From the NCBI RefSeq assembly GCF_004005965.1, contig NZ_SACY01000004.1, positions 1-64,000 on the forward strand: DNA of 64,000 nt. The letters are read 5' to 3'. Below the pieces are notes generated by a model that worked only from the letters and a program-made list of their open reading frames with translations, had not been told where the DNA came from and searched no databases. A program made the position numbers and the translations under genes. Source of the DNA: Sandaracinomonas limnophila. GTDB lineage: Bacteria > Bacteroidota > Bacteroidia > Cytophagales > Spirosomataceae. This document shows, piece after piece, positions 35,039 to 43,891 of the stretch. The number at the start of each line of letters is the position of its first letter. The first letter of the stretch is position 1.

Positions 35039-35416
35039 TTACTGCTTGATACGAGTTCCTTCTCCTTCAAACATTCCCATCAAACTTCCACTTGCATGGT
35101 CTTCGTCTTTTTTCTTGATGGTCAATGTTACATCATAGCCCTGAGCAGAAAATGCCAACACTAAATCATCTCCTTCAAAGCTCGAACTTGCAATTTTTGA
35201 TACTTCCTGACCCGCACCATCTGTGATAACACCCGTTAAGTTTCCCTCAACATTCTTTAAATCAAAAATTAATTTCCCATCTCCATTTGGTAAGCCTTTA
35301 AATTCAAATGCCCATTTTCCAGCATAATACGTAGGATTAGGGGCAGTTTTGGCAAATGCAGCTACTGAAACAAACATGAATACAACTGCTGCTAAAAACA
35401 ATTTTACATTTTTCAT
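35039..35416 (-). CDS. small exported beta-rich protein
   Basis: The 125-residue protein has a signal peptide (ending AFAK). A compact region of alternating strands follows: GKWAFEFKGLPNGDGKLIFD, GNLTGVITD, GDDLVLAFSAQGYDVTLTIK and GSLMGMFEGEGTRI. The pattern is that of a small lipocalin-like or avidin-like barrel seen in many Bacteroidota secreted proteins; I assign no function. It is divergent from the Nudix-type regulator, which may control it through the inverted repeat between the two genes. Confidence 0.7.
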   Translation of the reverse strand: MKNVKLFLAAVVFMFVSVAAFAKTAPNPTYYAGKWAFEFKGLPNGDGKLIFDLKNVEGNLTGVITDGAGQEVSKIASSSFEGDDLVLAFSAQGYDVTLTIKKKDEDHASGSLMGMFEGEGTRIKQ

Positions 35417-35481
35417 TTTTTAAATAATTTAAGGTTTATAAAATTTTTGTTTATACTTGCTGAAAATTTATTTACTAAATC

Positions 35482-35521
35482 TTAGGAAATAAAATTATAG
35501 GAGAATTTTATCATTTCCTAA
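35482..35521. promoter_or_regulatory. inverted repeat, possible operator for the Nudix-type regulator
   Basis: TTAGGAAATAAAATT (35482-35496) and AATTTTATCATTTCCTAA (35504-35521) are inverted copies, the second with a 3-nt insertion. They sit in the 127-bp gap between two divergent genes, where a regulator of both would be expected to bind. Confidence 0.5.
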
Positions 35522-35543
35522 TTTTTAACAAATAATCGGATAA

Positions 35544-36323
35544 ATGGAAAAAAATAAGTCATTAGAGGCGTTTTTTACGGAGGGATACAAGAGATTCCGA
35601 GATGGCATATCCATTGATTGTGCCATATTTGGGTTTCATAAGGAGAAACTACATGTTTTACTTTCCAAAAATATCATAATTACTCGCTGGGCTTTGCCAG
35701 GTGGATTTGTTTTAAAGGAAGAAAATTTAGAACAAGCAGCTAAGAGAATTACTACAGAACGAACTGGAATGGACGAATTGTTTTTTAGACAATTTAAAAC
35801 TTTTGGAGAGCCCAATAGAAATATTCAAAAAGATTTATTCGATTACAATAAGTTTGCTGAAATAGCAGGATTCGATGTTCCACAAAACACATGGATGACA
35901 CAACAGTCGATTTCTATTGGCTACTATGCCGTTTCCAATTTGTCAGAATCACAACCACAAATAGATATTTTCAATTCCGAATGTAAGTGGTTTCCCATCG
36001 ACGAGATTCCAAGCTTGGGTTTTGACCACGAGGAAATTCTAAGTGAAGCTTTACATACCTTAAAAATCCATTTATATCATTACCCGATTGGACAAACCCT
36101 CCTTCCAGATAAATTTACCTTGAAAGAAATCAAAAATCTATATGAAATTCTTTCGGGCAAGCATCTTCACGCTTCCAACTTTCCCAATAAATTAATTGGT
36201 CTTGGTTTGATTGAAAAAACGGAAGAAAAAAGAAATATTGGAGCACATAGGGCACCCACCTTTTATAAATTCAATCAGGAGGTTTACGAACAAATGCTCA
36301 AAGAAGGATTTGTTTTGGTTTAA
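35544..36323 (+). CDS. Nudix-domain transcriptional regulator (NrtR/AraR-like)
   Basis: The 259-residue protein has an N-terminal Nudix domain (about 20-160) and a C-terminal winged helix (about 180-255; LYEILSGKHLHASNFPNKLI). The Nudix box reads GFVLKEENLEQAAKRITTE: the REUXEE core is degenerate, so catalysis is unlikely and the domain probably only senses a ligand. This is the layout of NrtR, and of the Bacteroides arabinose regulator AraR. The effector cannot be read; a sugar or nucleotide-sugar is a reasonable guess. Confidence 0.85.
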   Translation: MEKNKSLEAFFTEGYKRFRDGISIDCAIFGFHKEKLHVLLSKNIIITRWALPGGFVLKEENLEQAAKRITTERTGMDELFFRQFKTFGEPNRNIQKDLFDYNKFAEIAGFDVPQNTWMTQQSISIGYYAVSNLSESQPQIDIFNSECKWFPIDEIPSLGFDHEEILSEALHTLKIHLYHYPIGQTLLPDKFTLKEIKNLYEILSGKHLHASNFPNKLIGLGLIEKTEEKRNIGAHRAPTFYKFNQEVYEQMLKEGFVLV

Positions 36324-36346
36324 AAGGACTAAAAACCGTATTTTTG
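36314..36346 (+). promoter_or_regulatory. promoter of the haem/FG-GAP gene
   Basis: TTTG (36314-36317), a 21-nt spacer and TATTTTTG (36339-36346) match the Bacteroidota promoter well. It starts inside the end of the regulator gene. Transcription would begin near 36353, which moves the start of the next gene downstream. Confidence 0.55.
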
Positions 36347-36367
36347 TCCCAAATTTTAGCATTCGTT

Positions 36368-37807
36368 TTGAAAAAACTTTACATCATTTCACTTGTTGCC
36401 TTTGCCGTAGTTGGATTTTTCACCTGGTTCCTTTGGAATTCCGGAAAACAAAAAGGGGAAAAATTAGCGAAAACTCATTGCGCAAGTTGCCACCAATTTC
36501 CTGACCCATCTATCCTTCCAAAGTCTGTTTGGGAAAAGAAATTGTTGCCAGAAATGAAAAAAAGAATGGGATTGGGCGACATGGATGAAATGTTGAAAAC
36601 CCTATCTTACGAAGACTACACGTATTTCACGGAAAAAGGAATTTATCCAATGAATCCGGTAGTTACCGAAAAAGAATGGAAAAACATTGTTGATTATTAT
36701 GTTACAAATGCTCCTGAAAAACCACTTCCTCAAACCCATAAACAAAGCAGTTCGGAATTGGTAACTATTCCTATTACTGAAGAAAAAGGAGAAAATATTC
36801 CCCGTGTTGGAACAACTTTCTTTGGTTCGGAGGGTGACAACATCTACCTATCCAATGTCCAAGGAAAAGTTAAAGTTGAAAATTGGAAAACAGGCAAAGT
36901 TTCTAATTTACAGCTTCCAAGTGCATTAGTTCAAATTCATGGTGACCTAATTTTATGCGCCGGAGGAAATATGAATCCCACTGAATCCAAGCAAGGTGGA
37001 TTATTCAAATTGAATCCTGCAAATCCACAAGGTATAGATCCCGTCCTTATGAATTTGCATAGACCCGTTGATTTCTTGTACGAAGATTTTAACAAGGATG
37101 GTATCAAAGATTATTTAATAGCTGAATTTGGCTTTGAAACGGGCGAAATTTCTTTGTTTGATGGAAAAACAAAACAGAAGACGAGTCTAAGTACAATGCC
37201 CGGCGCTAGAAACTTTGTGTTGCGTGATGTAAACCAAGACGGATTTATGGACTTTTATGTCCTGATGGCGCAGGCACGCGAACGTGTAAGTTTATTCATA
37301 AACAAGAAAAACGGCAAATTTGAAGAGATTGAACAAATCAATTTGCCCTCTTATTATGGAACGAGTTTCCTAGAAATGGCCGATTTGAACAAAGATGGAA
37401 AAGAAGAAATACTTTTGGCCATGGGCGACAATGCGGACTACTCCTATTGCAAGAAAAATTACCATGGCGTTCGCATCTATTCTCAAACCCTTGCCAATCA
37501 CTGGAAAGAAGAAAAATTCTTCCCTATTTATGGGGCAACAACCGTCTTAAGTGGGGATTTCAATGGAGATGGACAAACCGATTTTGCGGCAACTTCCAAC
37601 TTTGTTGAAGAAGAATTTAGAAAGTCAGAAACGCTTATGATTTTTTACAATCAAGGAAAAATGCAATTTAATATCAAATATATCAAAACCCCTAGGCTTA
37701 ACCCCTTAACCATGCGATTAGGTAAGGTAAAGGGCAAAAGAGAATTATTTTTAGGGAATTTTCAATTTACATCGATGCCACTTAAGGGAATTCGCTTACC
37801 TTTGTAG
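36368..37807 (+). CDS. membrane-anchored haem-motif FG-GAP repeat protein
   Basis: The protein has an N-terminal hydrophobic anchor (about residues 4-23) and a single haem-binding C38ASCH42 motif. A propeller of FG-GAP/VCBS repeats follows, with calcium-type loops such as DFNKDGIKDYLIAE, DVNQDGFMDFYVLM, DLNKDGKEEILLAM and DFNGDGQTDFAAT. I place the start at the TTG at 36368 (479 residues), because the promoter -7 box overlaps the upstream TTG at 36344. The combination suggests a periplasm-facing electron-transfer or ligand-binding protein; its partner is unknown. Confidence 0.78.
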   Translation: MKKLYIISLVAFAVVGFFTWFLWNSGKQKGEKLAKTHCASCHQFPDPSILPKSVWEKKLLPEMKKRMGLGDMDEMLKTLSYEDYTYFTEKGIYPMNPVVTEKEWKNIVDYYVTNAPEKPLPQTHKQSSSELVTIPITEEKGENIPRVGTTFFGSEGDNIYLSNVQGKVKVENWKTGKVSNLQLPSALVQIHGDLILCAGGNMNPTESKQGGLFKLNPANPQGIDPVLMNLHRPVDFLYEDFNKDGIKDYLIAEFGFETGEISLFDGKTKQKTSLSTMPGARNFVLRDVNQDGFMDFYVLMAQARERVSLFINKKNGKFEEIEQINLPSYYGTSFLEMADLNKDGKEEILLAMGDNADYSYCKKNYHGVRIYSQTLANHWKEEKFFPIYGATTVLSGDFNGDGQTDFAATSNFVEEEFRKSETLMIFYNQGKMQFNIKYIKTPRLNPLTMRLGKVKGKRELFLGNFQFTSMPLKGIRLPL

Positions 37808-37956
37808 TCTATTTACTAATTTTTAGTTTATAGCAAAAAATCCAACTTTCATCTATAAATTCAGCCGTTGGTATATTTTTTACCTTGCTATAAAAAAAGA
37901 ATTAGCAATTTCGCCATCGATTGTTCGACGAAGAATTAATCATCAACATTAGCCTT

Positions 37957-40572
37957 ATGAAAAAAGTAAGTTTATTATTCTTATTTCTCCTAACTTTTGG
38001 AGCTTTTGCGCAAATTCCACAAGGTGGAAATATGCCCAAAGGAAGAATATTTGGAAAAGTAGTAGACACCCAGGGAAAACCTGTAGAATTTGCAACGGTT
38101 GTTATCATGCGTTCAACTTTTGACGCTGCAACTAAAAAGAACAAGGATGTATCTTTAAAAGCGATGCAATCTGAATTAAATGGAGATTTCAATTTAACCG
38201 ATTTACCGATGATGGGAAAATTGAAATTGAAAATCAGTTCTATTGGATATAAGTCGTTTGAAAAGGATGTTTCTTTTGAAATGCCAAAGATGGAGGGTGG
38301 ATTTAAACCAGGACAAGCTCCAGATCCAGCAGTAATAGCAAAAATGATGTCGGCCTTGGAAAAGGATTTAGGAAACATCAAATTAGAAACAGATTCTAAG
38401 GAATTAGAAGCTGTGGTTGTTACAGGCACGAAAGCATTGATGGACTTAGATGTTGACAAAAAAACATTCAATGTAGATAAAAACATCGTGACTGCAGGTG
38501 GTACTGCTGTTGATTTGATGCGTAATATTCCATCAGTTCAAGTTGATATTGATGGAAACGTGAAAGTAAGAAATGCCGCTCCGACTTTGTTTATTGATGG
38601 TCGTCCTACCACTTTATCCCTAGACCAAATCCCTGCAGACGCGATTGAAAAAGTTGAAGTAATTACGAATCCTTCTGCTAAATATGATGCTTCTGGAAGT
38701 ATGGCTGGTATCTTGAATGTGATCTTGAAGAAAAACAAGAAAAGTGGCTATAATGGAATGATTAATGCAGGTGGCGATAAGTACGGTGGAACCAATTTCA
38801 TGGGTAACTTCAATGTTCGTCAAGGGAAAGTTAATTTCTCTGCCATGGTGATGAACATGAGAAACCGAATGAATGGTATTGGTAACAGTGAGCGTACAAA
38901 TACGATTTCAGATGTTACTTCTACTATTTCACAAGATATTACCAACAAAATGAGAGGTAATATGACCTTTGCTCGTGTGGGCTTGGATTATTATGTAACC
39001 AACAGAACTACTTTATCTGCTGCTGGAATGTTTCCGAATGGCCACATGGAACCCAATAGCGACATTCAATTAACTACAACTGTTGCTGGTATTACTTCTA
39101 AAAGCAATCGTATTTCAACAGGCGAAAGAAGTTTCAAGCCAATGGGATTACAATTAGGTTTTAGACATAATTTCCCGACTCAAGGTGAAGAATTGTCGTC
39201 TGACTTAAATTTATTTAGCGGTACAAATGAAGGAAATACCATTACTACCACCAACTATTTAAATAACGCAGGAAACATTACAGGAAACCAAGTACAAAAA
39301 AATATAGGCTCAGGAAGCAATTCCATGTTCACTTACCAAATTGACTATGTAAAACCATTGGCCAATGGCAAGAAAATTGAAACTGGTATTCGTATCAATT
39401 CAAATACCTTGAAAAACGAAAACCAAAATTTGGTAAAGGGAATTGGATCGGATACGTACGTAAATATTCCTTCGGCATCAACAAATTATGAAAGTACAAA
39501 CTCGGTTTATGCAGCTTATTTTTCATTGGAAGGAAAGCCTAGCAAAACCTTCTCTTACAAAATTGGTTTACGCCAGGAAAGTTCTTTTTACGATGGTAAA
39601 TTGTTAGCGACAAGTCAAACATTTAGTAACAAATATCCATTGAATTTCTTCCCATCTATTTTCTTAAGCAAAAGCTTAAAAGGTGGAGATCAAGTTCAGT
39701 TGAGCATCACTCGTCGCGTAAATAGACCTAATTTTTTCCAAATTATTCCATTTATTGATTATTCTGACAGTTTGAATATTCAAAGAGGTAATCCAAACTT
39801 AGTTCCAGAATTTACTACATCTGGAGAATTATCCTACAGCAAAACAAAGGGATCTGGTACATTTATGACCTCACTTTACTACAAATACACAGATAATTTA
39901 ATTACACGTTATTTGAGCAAAGATGTGAATCCGGTTAGTGGAAAGACAGATCTAATCAACACGTTTATCAACGCAAATTCAAGTTATAACTACGGAGTTG
40001 AATTTACTTACATGAATAAAATTCTTCGTTATTGGGATATTACTTCAAGTTTAAATCTTTACAACTCGAGAATCAACATGAGTAATATTGCAAATACGAC
40101 TCAACAAGATGCCATGTGGACAGTATTTGGTAAGTTAAACAACAACTTTACTTTACCTAAAAAGTATGTTATTCAATTAAGTTTTGATTACCAAGGAAAG
40201 ACCAATATGCCAGTAACACAAAATCAAGGACAAGGGGGTCCGGGTGGTGGAGGCCCTCCAGGTATGCAAGCACAAAGTTCATCTCAAGGATACATTATGC
40301 CATTCTATGGACTTGATTTAGCTTTCAAAAAATCATTCTTGAAGAATGATTTAGCAACGGTCACACTTTCTTTCAACGACCTATTCCGAACAAGAGGAAA
40401 CCAACAAGTGAGCAGTGGAGATGGATTTACTCAAACGTATTACCGTTTGAATAATCCTCAAAACATTCGCTTGAACTTGTCGATCCGTTTTGGACAAATG
40501 ACCAACAGCATGTTCAAAAAAGGTGGCGATAATGGCATGGAACAGTCGAATCAATCGATGCAAACGAATTAA
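37957..40572 (+). CDS. TonB-dependent receptor, outer-membrane beta-barrel family
   Basis: The start MKKVSLLFLFLLTFGAFAQ is a signal peptide; an ATG 36 nt upstream is less likely. A carboxypeptidase-regulatory-like domain follows (GRIFGKVVDTQGKPVEFATV), then a plug (MRNIPSVQVDIDGNVKV, ADAIEKVEVITNPSAKYDAS) and a barrel of the OMP_b-brl_3 type. It is a paralogue in kind of the receptor at 9575. No SusD-type partner is nearby. A Gly/Pro-rich stretch (QNQGQGGPGGGGPPG) lies in a late loop. The gene ends in nested 7-bp arrays. Confidence 0.9.
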   Translation: MKKVSLLFLFLLTFGAFAQIPQGGNMPKGRIFGKVVDTQGKPVEFATVVIMRSTFDAATKKNKDVSLKAMQSELNGDFNLTDLPMMGKLKLKISSIGYKSFEKDVSFEMPKMEGGFKPGQAPDPAVIAKMMSALEKDLGNIKLETDSKELEAVVVTGTKALMDLDVDKKTFNVDKNIVTAGGTAVDLMRNIPSVQVDIDGNVKVRNAAPTLFIDGRPTTLSLDQIPADAIEKVEVITNPSAKYDASGSMAGILNVILKKNKKSGYNGMINAGGDKYGGTNFMGNFNVRQGKVNFSAMVMNMRNRMNGIGNSERTNTISDVTSTISQDITNKMRGNMTFARVGLDYYVTNRTTLSAAGMFPNGHMEPNSDIQLTTTVAGITSKSNRISTGERSFKPMGLQLGFRHNFPTQGEELSSDLNLFSGTNEGNTITTTNYLNNAGNITGNQVQKNIGSGSNSMFTYQIDYVKPLANGKKIETGIRINSNTLKNENQNLVKGIGSDTYVNIPSASTNYESTNSVYAAYFSLEGKPSKTFSYKIGLRQESSFYDGKLLATSQTFSNKYPLNFFPSIFLSKSLKGGDQVQLSITRRVNRPNFFQIIPFIDYSDSLNIQRGNPNLVPEFTTSGELSYSKTKGSGTFMTSLYYKYTDNLITRYLSKDVNPVSGKTDLINTFINANSSYNYGVEFTYMNKILRYWDITSSLNLYNSRINMSNIANTTQQDAMWTVFGKLNNNFTLPKKYVIQLSFDYQGKTNMPVTQNQGQGGPGGGGPPGMQAQSSSQGYIMPFYGLDLAFKKSFLKNDLATVTLSFNDLFRTRGNQQVSSGDGFTQTYYRLNNPQNIRLNLSIRFGQMTNSMFKKGGDNGMEQSNQSMQTN

Positions 40573-40576
40573 AAAA

Positions 40577-40703
40577 TTATGAGTTATGAATTATGAGTTA
40601 TGAGTTATGAGGAAATTATTGTTAATTGTTAATTGTTAATTGTTAATTGTTAATTAAAAAATAAATTCATAATTCATAATTCATAATTCATAATTCATAA
40701 TTA
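40577..40703. repeat. nested 7-bp arrays: TTATGAG arms around a TTAATTG array
   Basis: TTATGAG/TTATGAA units (40577-40611) begin 5 nt after the receptor stop. A TTAATTG array (40619-40656) follows, and then TTCATAA units (40664-40703), the inverted partner of the first set. The TTAATTG array thus forms the loop of a hairpin built from the other unit. The convergent gene ends at 40746. Confidence 0.9.
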
Positions 40704-40745
40704 CTAAAAAACACCCACTATTTGTCCTACTTATTTGTAATTTTT

Positions 40746-41852
40746 TTACACAGTCTTCCGATAATTCCACACGGCCCAGCTATTGAAAAAGATGGCAAAT
40801 CCGAGCATTTTCAATAAATGTCCTGAAATATCCGCAAAGCCACTTCCCTTCAAAACCACCATACGCATCACTTCAATAAAATAAGTAACCGGATTGAATT
40901 TTGCCATGGTAATAGCCCAATTGGGCATGCTTTCGATGGGCGTAAACAAGCCACTCATTAACATAAAAATCATCATGAAAAAGAAGGCGACCGACATGGC
41001 TTGTTGCTGAGTTTGTGAATAGGTTGAAATCAATAAACCTAATCCTAAAACCGCCACCAAAAAGACCGCTAAAAACAAATACAATAACAAGATTGAGCCT
41101 AGCGGACGAATGCCATAAATACCCATTCCGATAAAAAAGAAACCTACCGAAAACACAAAAAATCCGATGATCCAAAAGGGGATTAACTTGCCCAAAATAA
41201 ACTCATGCTTTTTGATGGGCGTCACATTGATTTGCTCGATAGTACCCAATTCTTTTTCCTTCACAATGTTCAAAGCACACATGTAGGCGCCAATCATGGT
41301 CACCAAGGTAACTAATACTCCTGGAACAATGAAAAATGGATAATTCATGAATTTATTGTACCAATTACTGTAGCGCAGATCCACTGGATTTGTCAGCCCA
41401 AATTCTTTTTGGATAAATTCTAAATTGTAGGTCTTTAAAATACTTGATAAATAGGTAGCCCCAATATTGGCTTTGGTACCATTGATCGCATTAACAAAAA
41501 TCAAGACCTTCCCTTTCTTTTCCTTTACCAAATTTTCTTCCAAATCGTTCGGGATTTGCAATACCAAATCGGCTTGATCTTTTTCAATCAATTCTTTCCC
41601 TTCTTCAAAACTGCTGGTTTCTTTCACCAATTTAAAAAAGCCAGAGCACGTGATTTTTTGAATCAAATGTTGGGTTTCAGAAGAATAATGACCACTTACA
41701 ATTGCCAAATTGATATTCTTGATTTCGTAATCGGCTGCCAGCGGCATGATGATCAATTGAATCATGGGTGCCACAAAAATAGCAGGCAAAATCGACCGAT
41801 TCCGAAGAATATGCTTAAACTCTTTTTCGATGATATACAGGATATTTCTCAT
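40746..41852 (-). CDS. ABC-2 type permease (YbhR-like)
   Basis: The 368-residue membrane protein has an N-terminal helix (IFVAPMIQLIIMPLAADYEI), a large periplasmic loop and five further helices from about residue 170. KEKELGTIEQINVTPIKKHE is the typical coupling segment of this drug-exporter group. It is the second of two permeases and overlaps the first by 4 nt. With the two ATPases, HlyD-type adaptor and TolC protein upstream, it forms a tripartite efflux system. Confidence 0.9.
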   Translation of the reverse strand: MRNILYIIEKEFKHILRNRSILPAIFVAPMIQLIIMPLAADYEIKNINLAIVSGHYSSETQHLIQKITCSGFFKLVKETSSFEEGKELIEKDQADLVLQIPNDLEENLVKEKKGKVLIFVNAINGTKANIGATYLSSILKTYNLEFIQKEFGLTNPVDLRYSNWYNKFMNYPFFIVPGVLVTLVTMIGAYMCALNIVKEKELGTIEQINVTPIKKHEFILGKLIPFWIIGFFVFSVGFFFIGMGIYGIRPLGSILLLYLFLAVFLVAVLGLGLLISTYSQTQQQAMSVAFFFMMIFMLMSGLFTPIESMPNWAITMAKFNPVTYFIEVMRMVVLKGSGFADISGHLLKMLGFAIFFNSWAVWNYRKTV

Positions 41853-42949
41853 AGTCGAATTTTAAACTTTTTTAAACTCAAAGCCAATAAAAAAATAGCC
41901 ATTCCCATCAGTATCAGCGTTTCCTTCCAAAAGTATTTGATCCCTAGGCCTTTGATCATTATATCTTTGACAATAATATAATACCATTTGGAAGGCATGA
42001 TATTGGAGATAATTTGAAGGGGTTTAGGCATGTTTTCAATAGGGAACAAAAATCCTGTGAAAATTAAGGTTGGAATCAGCATGCCCAACAAAGAAATCAA
42101 CATGGCTGCTTGTTGTGAATTGGTTGTGTTGGAAATCAGTAAACCTAGCGATAAACACACTAAAATCAATAGTCCACTTTCTGCAAAAAGCAACAATATA
42201 CTACCCTCCATCGGCATGTCTAATAAATTTATTGACAAGAAAACGATGATGCTCAAATTAAAGAGAGAGAGCACAAAATAGGGAATCGCCTTGGCTATGA
42301 TAATGAAGAATGGGTGAAATGGCGACACCAAAAGTACCTCCATCGTTCCCAATTCCTTTTCTTTGACAATCGAAACAGAGGTCATCAACACACAAATCAA
42401 CATCATGATGAGGGAAATTACTCCAGGCACAAAATTGGTAGTTCCTTTCAAAGATGGATTGTACATCATGTGTACTTCCGGATTAATTCCAGGCAATGTA
42501 CTTTGACCAAACCATTTCATTTGAAAATCAAATACGATTTGATTGCCATAATTGACCAATGTGGTAGCCAAATTGGGATCAGAGCTATCGGCAATCAATT
42601 GCACATCAATTTTTCGTTCGCGAACAGCATTTTTTTCAAATTGAGCAGGAATCACTAGGCACATTTTGATATTTCCATTCTTAAACCATTGGTCCAAGGC
42701 ATTGGGATCGTGAATTACTTGAACTACCTTAAAATTGCCACTCGCATCAAATTTTTGAATCAATTCGGTGGCTTTTGTTTCGTTCGATAAATTACACACG
42801 ACCAAATTCACTTCTTTTACCTCGTTAGACAAAGCAAATCCAAATAGGGCAATTTGAACAATTGGCAAGCCAAACAACATCAAGAGGGTTTTTGAGTCCC
42901 GGATGACATGTAAAAATTCTTTTTTAATAAAGGCAAAAAACTGTTTCAT
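41849..42949 (-). CDS. ABC-2 type permease (YbhS-like)
   Basis: The 366-residue protein shares the layout of the next gene: N-terminal helix, periplasmic domain, then SIVKEKELGTMEVLLVSPFHP and a bundle of helices. The pair YbhS/YbhR forms the heterodimeric channel in Escherichia coli. Its ATG lies 1 nt after the stop of the ATPase gene. Confidence 0.9.
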   Translation of the reverse strand: MKQFFAFIKKEFLHVIRDSKTLLMLFGLPIVQIALFGFALSNEVKEVNLVVCNLSNETKATELIQKFDASGNFKVVQVIHDPNALDQWFKNGNIKMCLVIPAQFEKNAVRERKIDVQLIADSSDPNLATTLVNYGNQIVFDFQMKWFGQSTLPGINPEVHMMYNPSLKGTTNFVPGVISLIMMLICVLMTSVSIVKEKELGTMEVLLVSPFHPFFIIIAKAIPYFVLSLFNLSIIVFLSINLLDMPMEGSILLLFAESGLLILVCLSLGLLISNTTNSQQAAMLISLLGMLIPTLIFTGFLFPIENMPKPLQIISNIMPSKWYYIIVKDIMIKGLGIKYFWKETLILMGMAIFLLALSLKKFKIRL

Positions 42950-42950
42950 A

Positions 42951-43691
42951 CTAATCTCCTTTTCGTTGTGCCTTACGTGCTAATTCATAAAATACTTCAT
43001 CCATCGTCTCCACTCCAAATTGCTTTTTCAAGTTTTCTGGCGTATCCAATGCCTTAATTTCACCATCCACCATCATGGAAATTCGATCACAATATTCTGC
43101 CTCATCCATGTAATGTGTTGTCACAAAAACGGTAATTCCACGAGCAGCAGCTTGGTAAATCAAGTCCCAAAATTGTCGACGTGTTATGGGATCCACCCCA
43201 CCCGTTGGTTCATCCAAAAATACAATAGCTGGATTATGAAAAATAGCTACCGAAAAAGCCAACTTCTGTTTCCAACCCAAGGGGATAGACTTCACTAAGC
43301 GATTTGCAAATTGTGAAATCCCTAATTCATGCACCAACTGCTGTGATTTTTCTTTGATTTCAGCTCTAGACATCCCATAAATTCCGCCGAAAAATTTCAA
43401 ATTCTCCAAGACAGTAAGGTCTTCGTACAATGAAAATTTCTGACTCATGTACCCAATGTTTCTTTTAATTTCTTCGGTCTGAGTCCACACATCAAATCCC
43501 GCCACCGTGGCCTTCCCGGAACTTGGTATCGACAAACCACACAACATTTTCATGGCAGTGGTTTTCCCTGCGCCATTTGCTCCCAAAAAGCCAAAAATCT
43601 CCCCTTTATACACTTCAAAAGAAATGTTATATGCCGCTTTGAAATCTCCAAAGGCTTTGCATAGGTTTTCGGTATGTATGACGGTTTGCAT
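42951..43691 (-). CDS. ABC transporter ATP-binding protein (C-terminal half of YbhF)
   Basis: The 246-residue ATPase has Walker A GANGAGKTT and Walker B IVFLDEPTGG; in the signature position it reads LGWKQKL in place of LSGGQ, a known variation in the degenerate half of such transporters. It corresponds to one half of the double ATPase YbhF. It starts 200 nt downstream of the other ATPase gene, a gap that holds a dispersed repeat. Confidence 0.9.
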   Translation of the reverse strand: MQTVIHTENLCKAFGDFKAAYNISFEVYKGEIFGFLGANGAGKTTAMKMLCGLSIPSSGKATVAGFDVWTQTEEIKRNIGYMSQKFSLYEDLTVLENLKFFGGIYGMSRAEIKEKSQQLVHELGISQFANRLVKSIPLGWKQKLAFSVAIFHNPAIVFLDEPTGGVDPITRRQFWDLIYQAAARGITVFVTTHYMDEAEYCDRISMMVDGEIKALDTPENLKKQFGVETMDEVFYELARKAQRKGD

Positions 43692-43788
43692 GCTATTAAT
43701 TATAGAACTTTAGAACAAAAGAACTTTAGTACTATTGAACATTGGTTTAAATAATTTTATCAAACAACTTTTAATTAAAATAGGTACC

Positions 43789-43865
43789 TTGCAGGGGGAA
43801 AGGGGCGCCCTTGTCCCCTAAAAAAATTACAAACTAAATCCTATCAACTAACTGATAAAATTCCC
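43789..43865. repeat. dispersed non-coding element, copy 2
   Basis: This copy (TTGCAGGGGG to the ACTGATAAAATTCC tail) matches the element at 32193-32270 in sequence and orientation. It includes a GC-rich inverted part around AAGGGGCGCCCTT. A REP-like CCCTTCGACAAGCTCAGGGA (43865-43884) follows it directly, next to the stop of the ATPase gene at 43892. Apart from these repeats I see nothing in the gap 43692-43891. Confidence 0.75.
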
Positions 43866-43891
43866 CCTTCGACAAGCTCAGGGACCAAGTC

